Assembly: GCF_001672915.1 (NCBI RefSeq)
Contig: NZ_LZKR01000226.1
Coordinates: forward strand, 1 to 48,501
DNA length: 48,501 bases
Direction of reading: 5' to 3'
Source of the DNA: Mycobacterium sp. 1245805.9
Lineage (GTDB): Bacteria; Actinomycetota; Actinomycetes; Mycobacteriales; Mycobacteriaceae
The number at the start of each line of letters is the position of its first letter. Position 1 is the first letter of the stretch. A program made the position numbers and the translations under genes. Shown piece by piece: positions 1 to 7,537 of the stretch. Below the pieces are notes generated by a model, which worked only from the letters and a program-made list of their open reading frames with translations, had not been told where the DNA came from and made no database searches.

Positions 1-86
1 GAGTGTGTGCCGGGGGCGGTAAATCCGCCAAATCCCCGCACAGGACTAACACTCAAAGCCGTGGGTTCACACTGAAGCGAGGCGGA

Positions 87-305
87 TCAGGGCGTGGACG
101 GCCCGCCGTACTGCCACACCAGAGAATGGGCGCTGGTCATGGTGGGGTTGCACCACATCGTGCGGCCGTTGGCGTCGGTGGTGGTGGCGTGCAACGTCGT
201 GCAGGAATCGCCCGGCGCGGGAGCGTCGGCCCGGGCCACACCGCCGCCGGCGATCGGTGCGGCGGCAGCCACCAGCGCCGCGACGATGTATCGAAGTCTG
301 CTCAT
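87..305 (-). CDS. Small secreted protein (72 aa), unknown function
   Basis: The N-terminus is a typical Sec signal peptide: an Arg pair near the start, an Ala-rich hydrophobic core, and an ARA/DAP cleavage site near residue 26. The mature part is about 46 residues, with two cysteines (SCTTLH and WCNP) that could form one disulfide, and a C-terminal WQYGG segment. Such short exported Cys-pair proteins are common in mycobacteria, but I cannot name a function. The ATG is preceded by a GGAG ribosome site. The gene diverges from the DUF3556 gene across a 110-bp promoter region. Confidence 0.8.
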   Translation of the reverse strand: MSRLRYIVAALVAAAAPIAGGGVARADAPAPGDSCTTLHATTTDANGRTMWCNPTMTSAHSLVWQYGGPSTP

Positions 306-328
306 GGTGGAGTTCTCCTAGCGACTTC

Positions 329-357
329 ACGGTATCCGCCGGTTAACTTCCAGGCAA
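329..357 (-). promoter_or_regulatory. Predicted SigA-type promoter of the small secreted protein
   Basis: On the minus strand TTGCCT (357-352) is separated by exactly 17 bp from TACCGT (334-329). The predicted start lies about 20 nt before the AGGAG ribosome site and the ATG at 305. Prediction from spacing and consensus only. Confidence 0.45.
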
Positions 358-389
358 AAGATTCTTTGCCCCTACCCAAGCCACGCGCC

Positions 390-403
390 TAGAACGAGTT
401 CTA
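390..403. promoter_or_regulatory. KstR-like palindromic operator
   Basis: TAGAACGAGTTCTA is a perfect palindrome of two TAGAAC/GTTCTA arms around GA. It matches the published consensus for the cholesterol-catabolism repressor KstR (AACnnGTT core with flanking T and A). It overlaps a TAATCT -10-like box (402-407) eight bases before the DUF3556 start codon, the position expected of a repressor site. Binding by KstR is inference. Confidence 0.6.
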
Positions 404-415
404 ATCTGTCAAACC

Positions 416-2176
416 ATGGGATTTCTCAAGCCCGAGCTGCCCCAGCTCGACATGGAGGAATGGAACAAGGGCACCCGCAGCGAGAAGATCCGTCCGATGG
501 CCCGGCACTGGGCCGAGGTGGGATTCGGCACGCCGGTCGCGCTGCACCTGTTCTACGTGCTCAAGATCCTGCTCTACATCCTCGGCGGATGGCTGTTCGC
601 CTCGGCCACCAAGGGACTCGGCGGGTTCACCAACGTCGCGCACTGGTGGTCCGAGCCGATCGTCTTCGAGAAGGTCGTGCTGTACACGATGCTCTTCGAG
701 GTGATCGGGCTGGGCTGCGGCTTCGGGCCGCTGAACAACCGGTTCTTCCCGCCGATGGGCTCGATCCTGTACTGGATGCGGTTCGGCACCATCCGGTTGC
801 CACCCTGGCCGGATCGCGTCCCGCTGACCCGCGGCACCACCCGCAAACCGGTGGACGTCTTCCTCTATGCGGCGCTGCTGGTGATGACGCTGTGGGCACT
901 GTTGGTCGACGGGACCGGCCCGGTGCCGGAACTGGGCACCACCGTCGGGCTGCTGCCGACCTGGCGCATCGTGGTGATCCTGCTGATCCTCGCGGCGGCG
1001 GGGCTGCGCGACAAGGTGATCTTCCTGGCCGCGCGCGGCGAGGTGTACGCGGCGATGGCCGTCACCTTCCTCTTCGGCGGGGCCGACATGATCGTCGGCT
1101 CCAAGGTGGTGTTCCTGGTCATCTGGATGGGCGCGGCGACGTCGAAGCTCAACAAGCACTTCCCGTTCGTGATCTCCACGATGATGTCCAACAACCCGTT
1201 GGTGCGGCCCCGGTGGCTGAAGCGGCAGTTCTTCGAGAAGTTCCCCGAGGACCTGCGGCCCGGGCGGCTGTCCCGGTTCCTGGCGCACGTGAGCACGGCG
1301 ATCGAGATGCTGGTGCCGCTGCCGCTGTTCTTCTGCCACGGCGGCTGGCCGACGACCGTGGCGGCGTTCGTCATGGTCTGCTTCCACCTCGGGATCCTGC
1401 TGTCCATTCCGATGGGGGTGCCGCTGGAGTGGAACGTCTTCATGATCTTCGGTGTGCTGTCGCTGTTCGTGGCGCACGCCCGGCTGGGGCTGGCCGACCT
1501 GAGGCATCCCGTGGTGGTGGCGATCCTGTTCGTCGTCATCGCGGGAATCGTGGTGCTGGGCAACCTGTTTCCGCGCAAGATCTCGTTTCTGCCGGGCATG
1601 CGCTACTACGCCGGCAACTGGGACACCACACTGTGGTGCATCAAGCCGTCGGCCAACGACAAGATCGGCCGGGGCATCGTGGCGATCGCCAGCATGCCGC
1701 AGGCCCAGCTGGAGCGGTTCTACGGCAGCCCGGAAGCGGCCCAGATCCCCATCTACATGGGGTACGCGTTCCGCGGGTTCAACACCCACGGCCGGGCGCT
1801 GTTTACGCTGGCGCACCGGGCCATGGCGGGCCACAACGAGGACGACTACATCATCACCGACGGCGAGCGGATCTGCAGCACCGCCATCGGCTGGAACTTC
1901 GGCGACGGCCACATGCACAACGAGCAGCTCATCACCGCCATGCAGCAGCGCTGCCACTTCGCACCCGGTGAGGTGCGGGTGGTGCTGCTCGACGCGCAGC
2001 CGATCCACAAGCAGACCCAGGCCTACCGGCTGGTGGACGCGGCGACCGGCGAGTTCGAGCGCGGCTTCGTGCGGGTCGCCGACATGGTGACCCGCCAGCC
2101 CTGGGCCGACGACGTGCCGGTCCAGGTGCTGTCGGAGCCCGCCGAGGAGCCCGCCGACAAGCCCGAATCGGCCTAG
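416..2176 (+). CDS. DUF3556 polytopic membrane protein (586 aa)
   Basis: A large integral membrane protein of the DUF3556 family; it corresponds, as I recall, to M. tuberculosis Rv1132. Hydrophobic segments begin near residue 43 (LFYVLKILLYILGGWLF) and recur to about residue 395. The last 190 residues are soluble and start near NWDTTLWCIKP. An Arg/Lys/Pro-rich N-terminus precedes the first membrane span. The function is unknown. The ATG at 416 sits 8 nt after a TAATCT box, so the transcript is probably leaderless or nearly so. A KstR-like palindrome covers this promoter, which hints at a link to sterol or lipid metabolism. The 3' end overlaps convergent metE by 4 bp. Confidence 0.85.
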   Translation: MGFLKPELPQLDMEEWNKGTRSEKIRPMARHWAEVGFGTPVALHLFYVLKILLYILGGWLFASATKGLGGFTNVAHWWSEPIVFEKVVLYTMLFEVIGLGCGFGPLNNRFFPPMGSILYWMRFGTIRLPPWPDRVPLTRGTTRKPVDVFLYAALLVMTLWALLVDGTGPVPELGTTVGLLPTWRIVVILLILAAAGLRDKVIFLAARGEVYAAMAVTFLFGGADMIVGSKVVFLVIWMGAATSKLNKHFPFVISTMMSNNPLVRPRWLKRQFFEKFPEDLRPGRLSRFLAHVSTAIEMLVPLPLFFCHGGWPTTVAAFVMVCFHLGILLSIPMGVPLEWNVFMIFGVLSLFVAHARLGLADLRHPVVVAILFVVIAGIVVLGNLFPRKISFLPGMRYYAGNWDTTLWCIKPSANDKIGRGIVAIASMPQAQLERFYGSPEAAQIPIYMGYAFRGFNTHGRALFTLAHRAMAGHNEDDYIITDGERICSTAIGWNFGDGHMHNEQLITAMQQRCHFAPGEVRVVLLDAQPIHKQTQAYRLVDAATGEFERGFVRVADMVTRQPWADDVPVQVLSEPAEEPADKPESA

Positions 2177-4446
2177 GCGCCCGTCCGGACCTCCCGCGCC
2201 GCGGCGACCATGTTCCGCAGCGACGCCGTCACCTCGTCGGGGTTGCGGGTCTTCAGCCCGCAGTCCGGGTTGACCCAAAGCCGTTGCGGCGGTACCGCTC
2301 TCAGCGCCGCCCGCAGCGACTCGGCCATCTCGCCCGCGCTCGGCACCCGCGGTGAGTGGATGTCGTAGACGCCCGGGCCGACGCTGTTGGCGAAGCCGAC
2401 CGAATTCAGGTCGTCCAGCACCTCCATGTGCGAGCGGGCCGCCTCGAGCGACGTGACGTCGGCGTCCAGGTCGGCGATGGCGCCGATCACCTCACCGAAC
2501 TCCGAGTAGCACAGGTGGGTGTGGATCTGCGTCGAGTCGGCCACGCCGGAGGTGGCCAGGCGGAAAGCCGCCACGGCCCAACGTAAGTAGTCCTCCTGCT
2601 GGGCGCGGCGCAGCGGCAGCAGCTCGCGCAGCGCGGGCTCGTCGACCTGGATCACAGCGATGCCCGCGTCCTGCAGGTCCACCGTCTCGTCCCGAATGGC
2701 CAGCGCCACCTGGTTGGCGGTGTCGGCCAGCGGCTGGTCGTCGCGGACGAACGACCAGGCCAAAATGGTGACCGGCCCGGTGAGCATGCCCTTCACCGGC
2801 TTGTCGGTCAGGGACTGGGCGTAGCTGATCCACTCGACGGTCATCGGGTGGGTCCGCGCGACGTCGCCGTAGAGGATCGGCGGCCGCACGCAGCGGCTGC
2901 CGTAGGACTGCACCCAGCCGTTCTGCGTGGCGAAGAAGCCCTCCAGCTGCTCGGCGAAGTACTGGACCATGTCGTTGCGCTCGGGCTCGCCGTGCACCAG
3001 CACGTCCAGGCCCAGCTGCTCCTGCAGCGCGATGACGTCGGCGATCTCCTTGCGCATCTTGGCGACGTACTCGGCCTCGTCGATCTCGCCGGCCCGAAAA
3101 GCCGCGCGCGCCTTGCGGATCGCTGACGTCTGCGGGTAGGAGCCGATCGTCGTGGTCGGCAGCGGCGGCAGGTGCAGCCGCTCCTCCTGGCTGGCGCGGC
3201 GTTGCGCCGCGTCGCCGCGGTGCGTGCCCGACGCGAGGATCTCCTCGATCCGGGCGCGGACGCCGTCGTTGTGCAGCCGCGGATCGCTGCGACGGGAGGC
3301 GACGGCCGCGTTGGACGCCGCGATCTCGCGCGCGACGGCGTCGCGCCCGTCAGACAGGGCGCGCGCGAGAGTGACGACCTCGCTTACCTTTTCGGCGCCG
3401 AACGCCAGCCAGCTGCGCAGGTTGTCGTCCAGCCCCGTTTCCGGCTCCAGCGAATACGGCACGTGCATGGTGGAGCACGACGTCGAAACCGCCACGCTGC
3501 CAGCCGAACCCAGCAGGGTCGTCAGCTTCGCCAGCGCCGACTCCAGGTCGGTGCGCCAGACGTTGCGGCCGTCGACGACGCCGGCCACCAGCATCTTGTC
3601 GGACAGTTCCGGAATCCCCGCCACCGCGGTGTCGGCGCCCGCCACCAGGTCGACGCCGACGGCTTCGACGGGCGTGCGGGCCAGCCCCGCCAGCGCCGCG
3701 CCCGGGTCGCCGAAGTAGGTGGCGACGTGGATCGCGGGGCGGTTGCTCACCGAGCCGAGCGCGGTGTAGACGGCCTCGGCGAGCGCGGGTGCATCGGGGG
3801 AGATGTCGGTCACCAGGGCCGGCTCGTCGAACTGGACCCACTGGGCGCCGTGCTCGGCGAGCAGCGAGAGCAGCTCGGAGTAGATCGGCAGCAGCTCGCG
3901 CAGCCGCTCGATCGGCGCGCCGCCGCCGTTGATGCCCTTGCTCAGCAGCAGGAAGGTGATCGGGCCAATGACAACGGGCCGAGCGGGGATGCCCTGTGCC
4001 AAAGCCTCTTTCAGCTCCGAGAGCACCTTGTCGGGGTTCAGGGCAAACCGCGTCGCGGGCTCGATCTCGGGGACCAGGTAGTGGTAGTTGGTGTCGAACC
4101 ACTTCGTCATCTCCAGCGGCGCGATGTCGTCGTTACCACGGGCGAGGGCGAAGTAGCGGTCCAGCTCGTCGGGGACTTCGCCGGCCCGCACCGGCAGCGC
4201 GCCGAGCATGACGGCCGTGTCCAGCATCTGGTCGTAGTAGGAGAAGGTGTTCACCGGGACCGAGTCCAGGCCGGCGGACGCCAGGTGGGACCACATGTCG
4301 CGGCGCAGCGTCGCGGCGACGGACTCCACTTCGGCCCGGCCGGTGCGCCCGGCCCAGTAACCCTCGGTGGCGCGCTTGAGTTCGCGTTTCGGGCCGATGC
4401 GGGGGGAGCCGGTAACCGTTGCCGTGAATGGTTGAGAGGTGGTCAC
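2173..4446 (-). CDS. metE: Cobalamin-independent methionine synthase MetE
   Basis: MetE transfers a methyl group from 5-methyltetrahydropteroyl-triglutamate to homocysteine, the last step of methionine synthesis, without cobalamin. The 757-aa length is typical. It has the duplicated barrel layout: an N-terminal half, then a C-terminal catalytic half with the zinc ligands in HTHLCYSEFGE (His and Cys) and NPDCGLKTR (Cys). The N-terminal GSPRIGPKRELK substrate-loop motif is present. Translation probably starts at the GTG at 4446, with an AGGA ribosome site 7-10 nt upstream. In M. tuberculosis metE is under a cobalamin riboswitch; here I could not find a convincing B12 box in the leader. Confidence 0.97.
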   Translation of the reverse strand: MTTSQPFTATVTGSPRIGPKRELKRATEGYWAGRTGRAEVESVAATLRRDMWSHLASAGLDSVPVNTFSYYDQMLDTAVMLGALPVRAGEVPDELDRYFALARGNDDIAPLEMTKWFDTNYHYLVPEIEPATRFALNPDKVLSELKEALAQGIPARPVVIGPITFLLLSKGINGGGAPIERLRELLPIYSELLSLLAEHGAQWVQFDEPALVTDISPDAPALAEAVYTALGSVSNRPAIHVATYFGDPGAALAGLARTPVEAVGVDLVAGADTAVAGIPELSDKMLVAGVVDGRNVWRTDLESALAKLTTLLGSAGSVAVSTSCSTMHVPYSLEPETGLDDNLRSWLAFGAEKVSEVVTLARALSDGRDAVAREIAASNAAVASRRSDPRLHNDGVRARIEEILASGTHRGDAAQRRASQEERLHLPPLPTTTIGSYPQTSAIRKARAAFRAGEIDEAEYVAKMRKEIADVIALQEQLGLDVLVHGEPERNDMVQYFAEQLEGFFATQNGWVQSYGSRCVRPPILYGDVARTHPMTVEWISYAQSLTDKPVKGMLTGPVTILAWSFVRDDQPLADTANQVALAIRDETVDLQDAGIAVIQVDEPALRELLPLRRAQQEDYLRWAVAAFRLATSGVADSTQIHTHLCYSEFGEVIGAIADLDADVTSLEAARSHMEVLDDLNSVGFANSVGPGVYDIHSPRVPSAGEMAESLRAALRAVPPQRLWVNPDCGLKTRNPDEVTASLRNMVAAAREVRTGA

Positions 4447-4681
4447 GATTTCGTCCTAACACTCGACGGGTGGATCACCGCCGGCGGACGCAACAGCCGA
4501 GTCCGTCGCGGCACACAAGCCGCAACGGCAACGACCAAACGCCCATTCCACGAGGCGATGAGCCGCCGGACGCGGCGCGCCCGGCCACCGGGTTCCCTCT
4601 CGCGAAGCGCGTCTAACATGTCGCGCTCACCCAGCGGTCGCTCGCACAGCGCGGGACGGTCCGCCCTGCTATAAACCCAGC
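4447..4681. other. Intergenic region between metE and a small secreted-protein gene
   Basis: This 235-bp stretch carries the metE leader. On the metE strand GGGAACCCGGTG (about 4586-4597) resembles the conserved GGGAA-GGTG core of cobalamin riboswitches. The CCCGCAACTGT-like segment and the B12 box expected further downstream are not recognisable, so I do not call a riboswitch. On the plus strand a TATAAA box (4670-4675) lies six bases before the ATG of the next gene, consistent with a leaderless start. Confidence 0.4.
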
Positions 4682-4909
4682 ATGAAGACGAGACTTTTGA
4701 CGGCCACGTTCGGCACCGCGGCGGCGACTTTGGCGGGTGCCGTTATCTGGACGGCGCCATCGGCCTCAGCGGGCACGGACTATTGCAATGCGCTCCCGCC
4801 CAAGGACGCTCGCGACTGCAACTGCGGCTTCGACTTCGCCCCCGGAAGTCCGGAGCTTCAGCAGTGCCTGTCGGGAAAGCCGCCCGCGCCGGCTCCCGCG
4901 CAACCGTAG
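4682..4909 (+). CDS. Small secreted Cys-rich protein (75 aa)
   Basis: The signal peptide (MKTRLL, then an Ala/Thr-rich core) is probably cleaved after ASA near residue 30. The mature peptide has four cysteines, in DYCNALP, DCNCGFD and QQCLSG, followed by a Pro/Ala-rich tail. That suggests a small disulfide-bonded exported protein of unknown role. The ATG is only six bases after an A/T-rich TATAAA hexamer, so no ribosome site is needed if the message is leaderless. The gene diverges from metE and converges on the short P450-like gene, with 10 bp between stops. Confidence 0.75.
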   Translation: MKTRLLTATFGTAAATLAGAVIWTAPSASAGTDYCNALPPKDARDCNCGFDFAPGSPELQQCLSGKPPAPAPAQP

Positions 4910-4919
4910 TAACGAGCCA

Positions 4920-5852
4920 CTAAGCCCTGGTCACCAGCGGCAGCGTCGGCAGCCACAACGAGTCCTCGGTGTTCGGGAACCCGGGCACCGGCCAGAAACC
5001 GGGAGCCGGCCCGAGGTGCCCGGCCCGATCGACCCACTCCTCGACCAGTACCCGCAACACCTGCCGGACGATGTGCCCGCCGCGGCAACGCATCGACCCC
5101 GCACCCAGGCTCCAATGCCGGTGCGCCCTAACGCCGATCACCAGATCATCGGTGGACATGGCGTCGCTGCCGTCGCGCTGCACAGCGGCGATGCACAACA
5201 TCACGACCATGCCGGCGGGTAGCTCCACCCCGCCGATGGTCGTCGGCTGGGTGGTGAAACGTTGGCAACCCTGCACCATGGGCTCCAACCTGAGGACCTC
5301 TTCGACGAACTCGCGGATCAGCTCGGGCTGACGTCGAAGCGTGTCGCACAATTCGCGGTCGCCCGCCAACACGAGTAAATGCCAGCCGGCGTGTTTGAAC
5401 AGGTTGCGACACGCCTCGGCAAAGACGTGGCCGGACCGCCCCGCGAGGTGCTCGGCGGGCAGCAGCCGCAGGCGCGACACGACGTCGAAAAGGGCGCCGG
5501 CCATCGGCGCGGTCACATCGGCCACCGCGTCACCGCCGCCGGCGGCGGCGAAACGACCAATCAGCTCGGAGGCGATCGGGCGGAACGCCGCCGCAATGTC
5601 ATGCGCCCCTTTCGGCGCGAATAGCCGTTGGTGAACGTCGAGATCGCTTTCCGGAAGGGCGCGGGCGCGATCCAGCCTCGCATCGTCGAGATGCGCCAAC
5701 ACCTCATCCCGCCCGACGACGAACACCCAGTTGCCCCCCGGGTCTCGCAAAACCGGGCCGGCCTGTCGCGCCAGGCGCCAACCCAAGCCGCGGTCCGTCC
5801 TCAGGGCGGCTCCCGCCTCGGCGGGAAAGACCGGGCAGTCGGCAAGCTCCAC
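4920..5852 (-). CDS. Short cytochrome P450-like protein (310 aa)
   Basis: P450 hallmarks are present near the C-terminus: the K-helix ExxR motif in EEVLRLEP, and a Cys-ligand loop HWSLGAGSMRCRGG, with Leu where Phe is usual. The protein is about 90 residues shorter than a normal bacterial P450. The region before ExxR lacks the I-helix AGxET/DT signature; only LLVLAGDRELC lies at the equivalent place. It may be a degenerate or specialised heme protein rather than a classical monooxygenase. Translation starts at GTG 5852 behind a GAGAGG ribosome site. It is the last gene of a probable three-gene operon (6537-7379, 5865-6518, 4920-5852) driven by the operator-bearing promoter at 7426-7454. Confidence 0.75.
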   Translation of the reverse strand: MELADCPVFPAEAGAALRTDRGLGWRLARQAGPVLRDPGGNWVFVVGRDEVLAHLDDARLDRARALPESDLDVHQRLFAPKGAHDIAAAFRPIASELIGRFAAAGGGDAVADVTAPMAGALFDVVSRLRLLPAEHLAGRSGHVFAEACRNLFKHAGWHLLVLAGDRELCDTLRRQPELIREFVEEVLRLEPMVQGCQRFTTQPTTIGGVELPAGMVVMLCIAAVQRDGSDAMSTDDLVIGVRAHRHWSLGAGSMRCRGGHIVRQVLRVLVEEWVDRAGHLGPAPGFWPVPGFPNTEDSLWLPTLPLVTRA

Positions 5853-5864
5853 GTGCCTCTCCCG

Positions 5865-6518
5865 TCAGCTTTTCAGCGCTTCGGCGATGGGCACGCCGTT
5901 CCCGTCGGCGCCGTTGTTAAATTCGATGGTGCGGCCGATGGTCGAGTCGTCGTGCAGCGACGCGGCCACCGCGAGCGCGACGTCGGCCCGGGAGACTTCG
6001 CCTTTCCCCTTGCCGATGACGATGCGCCCGGTCGCCGGTTCGAGGGTGAGGTGGCCCGGCCCCAACACGGTCCAGTCCAGATCGCTAGCGCGCAGGTGCG
6101 CGTCCGCGGCCGCCTTCGCCTCGGCATAGTGGAAGAACGAATTCTCGCTCGGCACACCATGATCCGGCCCCGCGCCGAAGTAGGACACCATCACGAACCG
6201 CCGGACGCCCGCCCGCGCGGCGGCATCGATCACCCGGATCGCGGCGTCGCGATCGACGGCGTATGTCCGCGCCGGGTTGCCGCCGCCCGCTCCGGCGGAG
6301 AACACGACGGCGTCGTGACCCGCTAGCAGGCGGGCCAGTGCGTCGGTGTCGAGTTGCTCGATATCGGCCACCACCGGGTTGGCGCCGGTCCCTGCGACGT
6401 CGTCGGAGTGGTCCGGGTTGCGGAAGACCGAGGTCACCTCGTCCCCGCGCTCGGTCAGGATGGGGGCCAGCCGCAGCGCGACCTTGCCGTGGCCGCCGAA
6501 GACGATGACTCGTGCCAT
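5865..6518 (-). CDS. NAD(P)-binding oxidoreductase, atypical SDR (NmrA/YwnB-like)
   Basis: A 217-aa Rossmann protein. It begins with a VIVFGGHGKVA nucleotide-binding loop (GGxGxxA type) and carries the FVMVSYFGAG strand and the FHYAEAKAAAD segment. There Tyr and Lys occupy the YxxxK position of extended or atypical SDRs. Such proteins reduce or isomerise small substrates or act as NADPH sensors; the substrate is unknown. It lies 12 bp before the P450-like gene and 18 bp after the upstream SDR gene, so the three are probably cotranscribed and regulated from 7426-7454. Confidence 0.85.
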   Translation of the reverse strand: MARVIVFGGHGKVALRLAPILTERGDEVTSVFRNPDHSDDVAGTGANPVVADIEQLDTDALARLLAGHDAVVFSAGAGGGNPARTYAVDRDAAIRVIDAAARAGVRRFVMVSYFGAGPDHGVPSENSFFHYAEAKAAADAHLRASDLDWTVLGPGHLTLEPATGRIVIGKGKGEVSRADVALAVAASLHDDSTIGRTIEFNNGADGNGVPIAEALKS

Positions 6519-6536
6519 GCCCCCGACGGTAGTGCG

Positions 6537-7379
6537 TTAGAGCTTCACCCTGCCCATGATCAGGTCGATGATCGGCTTGCCGGGCGGGTAGGCGCCGGTC
6601 AACGACGCCATGGTGTGCCCGTAGTCCACCAGCAACGTGATCCCGTTGACGCCGAACGCGGCGGCGCTGTTCAGGAACGCCATCACGTCGCCCATCTGTT
6701 CGGGGGTGTGCACCTTCGAGCCGGTCTCGTCGCGGTAGTCCTGCGCGAACGTCAGCCACAGGTCGGCGTTGGCCTGGGCCAGCGGGGTGTCGGTGGGGCC
6801 CGGGCAAATCGCGTTGATACGGATGCCCTTCTTCAAAAGGCGAATGCCCTGCGTTGCGACGTAGGCGTTGACGATCTTCTTGCTGGTGCCGTAGTGGATG
6901 ATGCCTTCGGACTCGTGCGCCTTCACCCACTCGACGGCCGCGTCGAAGTCAGGCGTCTCGAGGAATTCCAGCAGCAGGTCCAGGTCGTTTTCCCAGCCCA
7001 TGCCGGCGACCGAGGAGATGAAGCAGATTGCCGAGCCGGACGGCAGCTGGTTCTTTTCCAGCAGGCGGTCGATGATGTAGCGGTGGCCGATGAAGTTGAT
7101 CTTCATCAGGTCTACCGTTCCGTCGGCGATGCCGGCGGCCGAGAACAGCGCGTGGATCGGACCGTCCACCTGGGCGAGTGCGGCGTCGATCGACGCCGGG
7201 TCACGCAGGTCGACCTGCACCGACTGGGCGACGTCGTAGTTCACCGGCGCGTAGTCCAACACGATGACCTCGGCGCCGAGTTCGGCTGCCGACTTGGCCG
7301 CCGCGGCGCCCATGCCGGTCGCGCCGCCAACAACGAGTGCGCGCTTGCCGTCGTAGCGCAACCGATCGACGATAGTCAT
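6537..7379 (-). CDS. SDR family oxidoreductase (280 aa)
   Basis: A classical-type short-chain dehydrogenase. The cofactor loop is VVGGATGMGAA near residue 15; SAAGIA replaces the usual NNAG; ICFISS precedes the active site; and the catalytic Tyr/Lys are in HYGTSKK. NAICPGPTDTPL is the post-catalytic motif. It has an insertion of about 35 residues (ENDLDLLLEFLETPDF region) between the Ser strand and the catalytic Tyr, as in some 3-alpha/17-beta hydroxysteroid-type SDRs. I chose ATG 7379 (MTIVDRLRY) because it has a GAGGA ribosome site and follows the promoter at 7426-7454; a longer reading would begin inside the -35 element. First gene of a three-gene unit. Confidence 0.88.
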   Translation of the reverse strand: MTIVDRLRYDGKRALVVGGATGMGAAAAKSAAELGAEVIVLDYAPVNYDVAQSVQVDLRDPASIDAALAQVDGPIHALFSAAGIADGTVDLMKINFIGHRYIIDRLLEKNQLPSGSAICFISSVAGMGWENDLDLLLEFLETPDFDAAVEWVKAHESEGIIHYGTSKKIVNAYVATQGIRLLKKGIRINAICPGPTDTPLAQANADLWLTFAQDYRDETGSKVHTPEQMGDVMAFLNSAAAFGVNGITLLVDYGHTMASLTGAYPPGKPIIDLIMGRVKL

Positions 7380-7425
7380 GGAAATCCTCTTCTCGTTCAC
7401 TGCCAACCCGGTTCTACCCCGCCCA

Positions 7426-7454
7426 ACTGTATGGGTAACAGTTATTTGGTTCAA
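7426..7454 (-). promoter_or_regulatory. Promoter with island operator, copy A
   Basis: On the minus strand TTGAAC (7454-7449) and TACAGT (7431-7426) are 17 bp apart. The spacer holds the palindromic element TAACAGTTATTTGGTT (7436-7451), which matches 9 of the 12 fixed positions of GAnCAnATATnTGnTC. It should control the SDR, NAD-binding and P450-like genes downstream. Whether it also acts on the divergent MDR gene at 7538 is unclear. Confidence 0.6.
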
Positions 7455-7537
7455 TACCGGGTTCCCGTGGCCCTGCCGTTCGCGCCTATTCCGAAGGGAA
7501 GTCAGGAATATTGACGCGGCGTCGGCGTGTTCGGCTG

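Noticed and set aside
15..29. Small hairpin GGCGG-TAAAT-CCGCC as a terminator
   Set aside because: The stem has only five base pairs and no T-run; too weak to call.
401..2278. A 625-codon open frame on the minus strand over the DUF3556 gene
   Set aside because: It is antisense to a recognised family member, is composed mainly of Arg, His, Gly and Asp as expected for the reverse of a GC-rich gene, and runs into metE.
4586..4601. Cobalamin riboswitch upstream of metE
   Set aside because: The GGGAACCCGGTG core-like sequence is there, but the later conserved segments and the B12 box are not, so a feature call is not supported.
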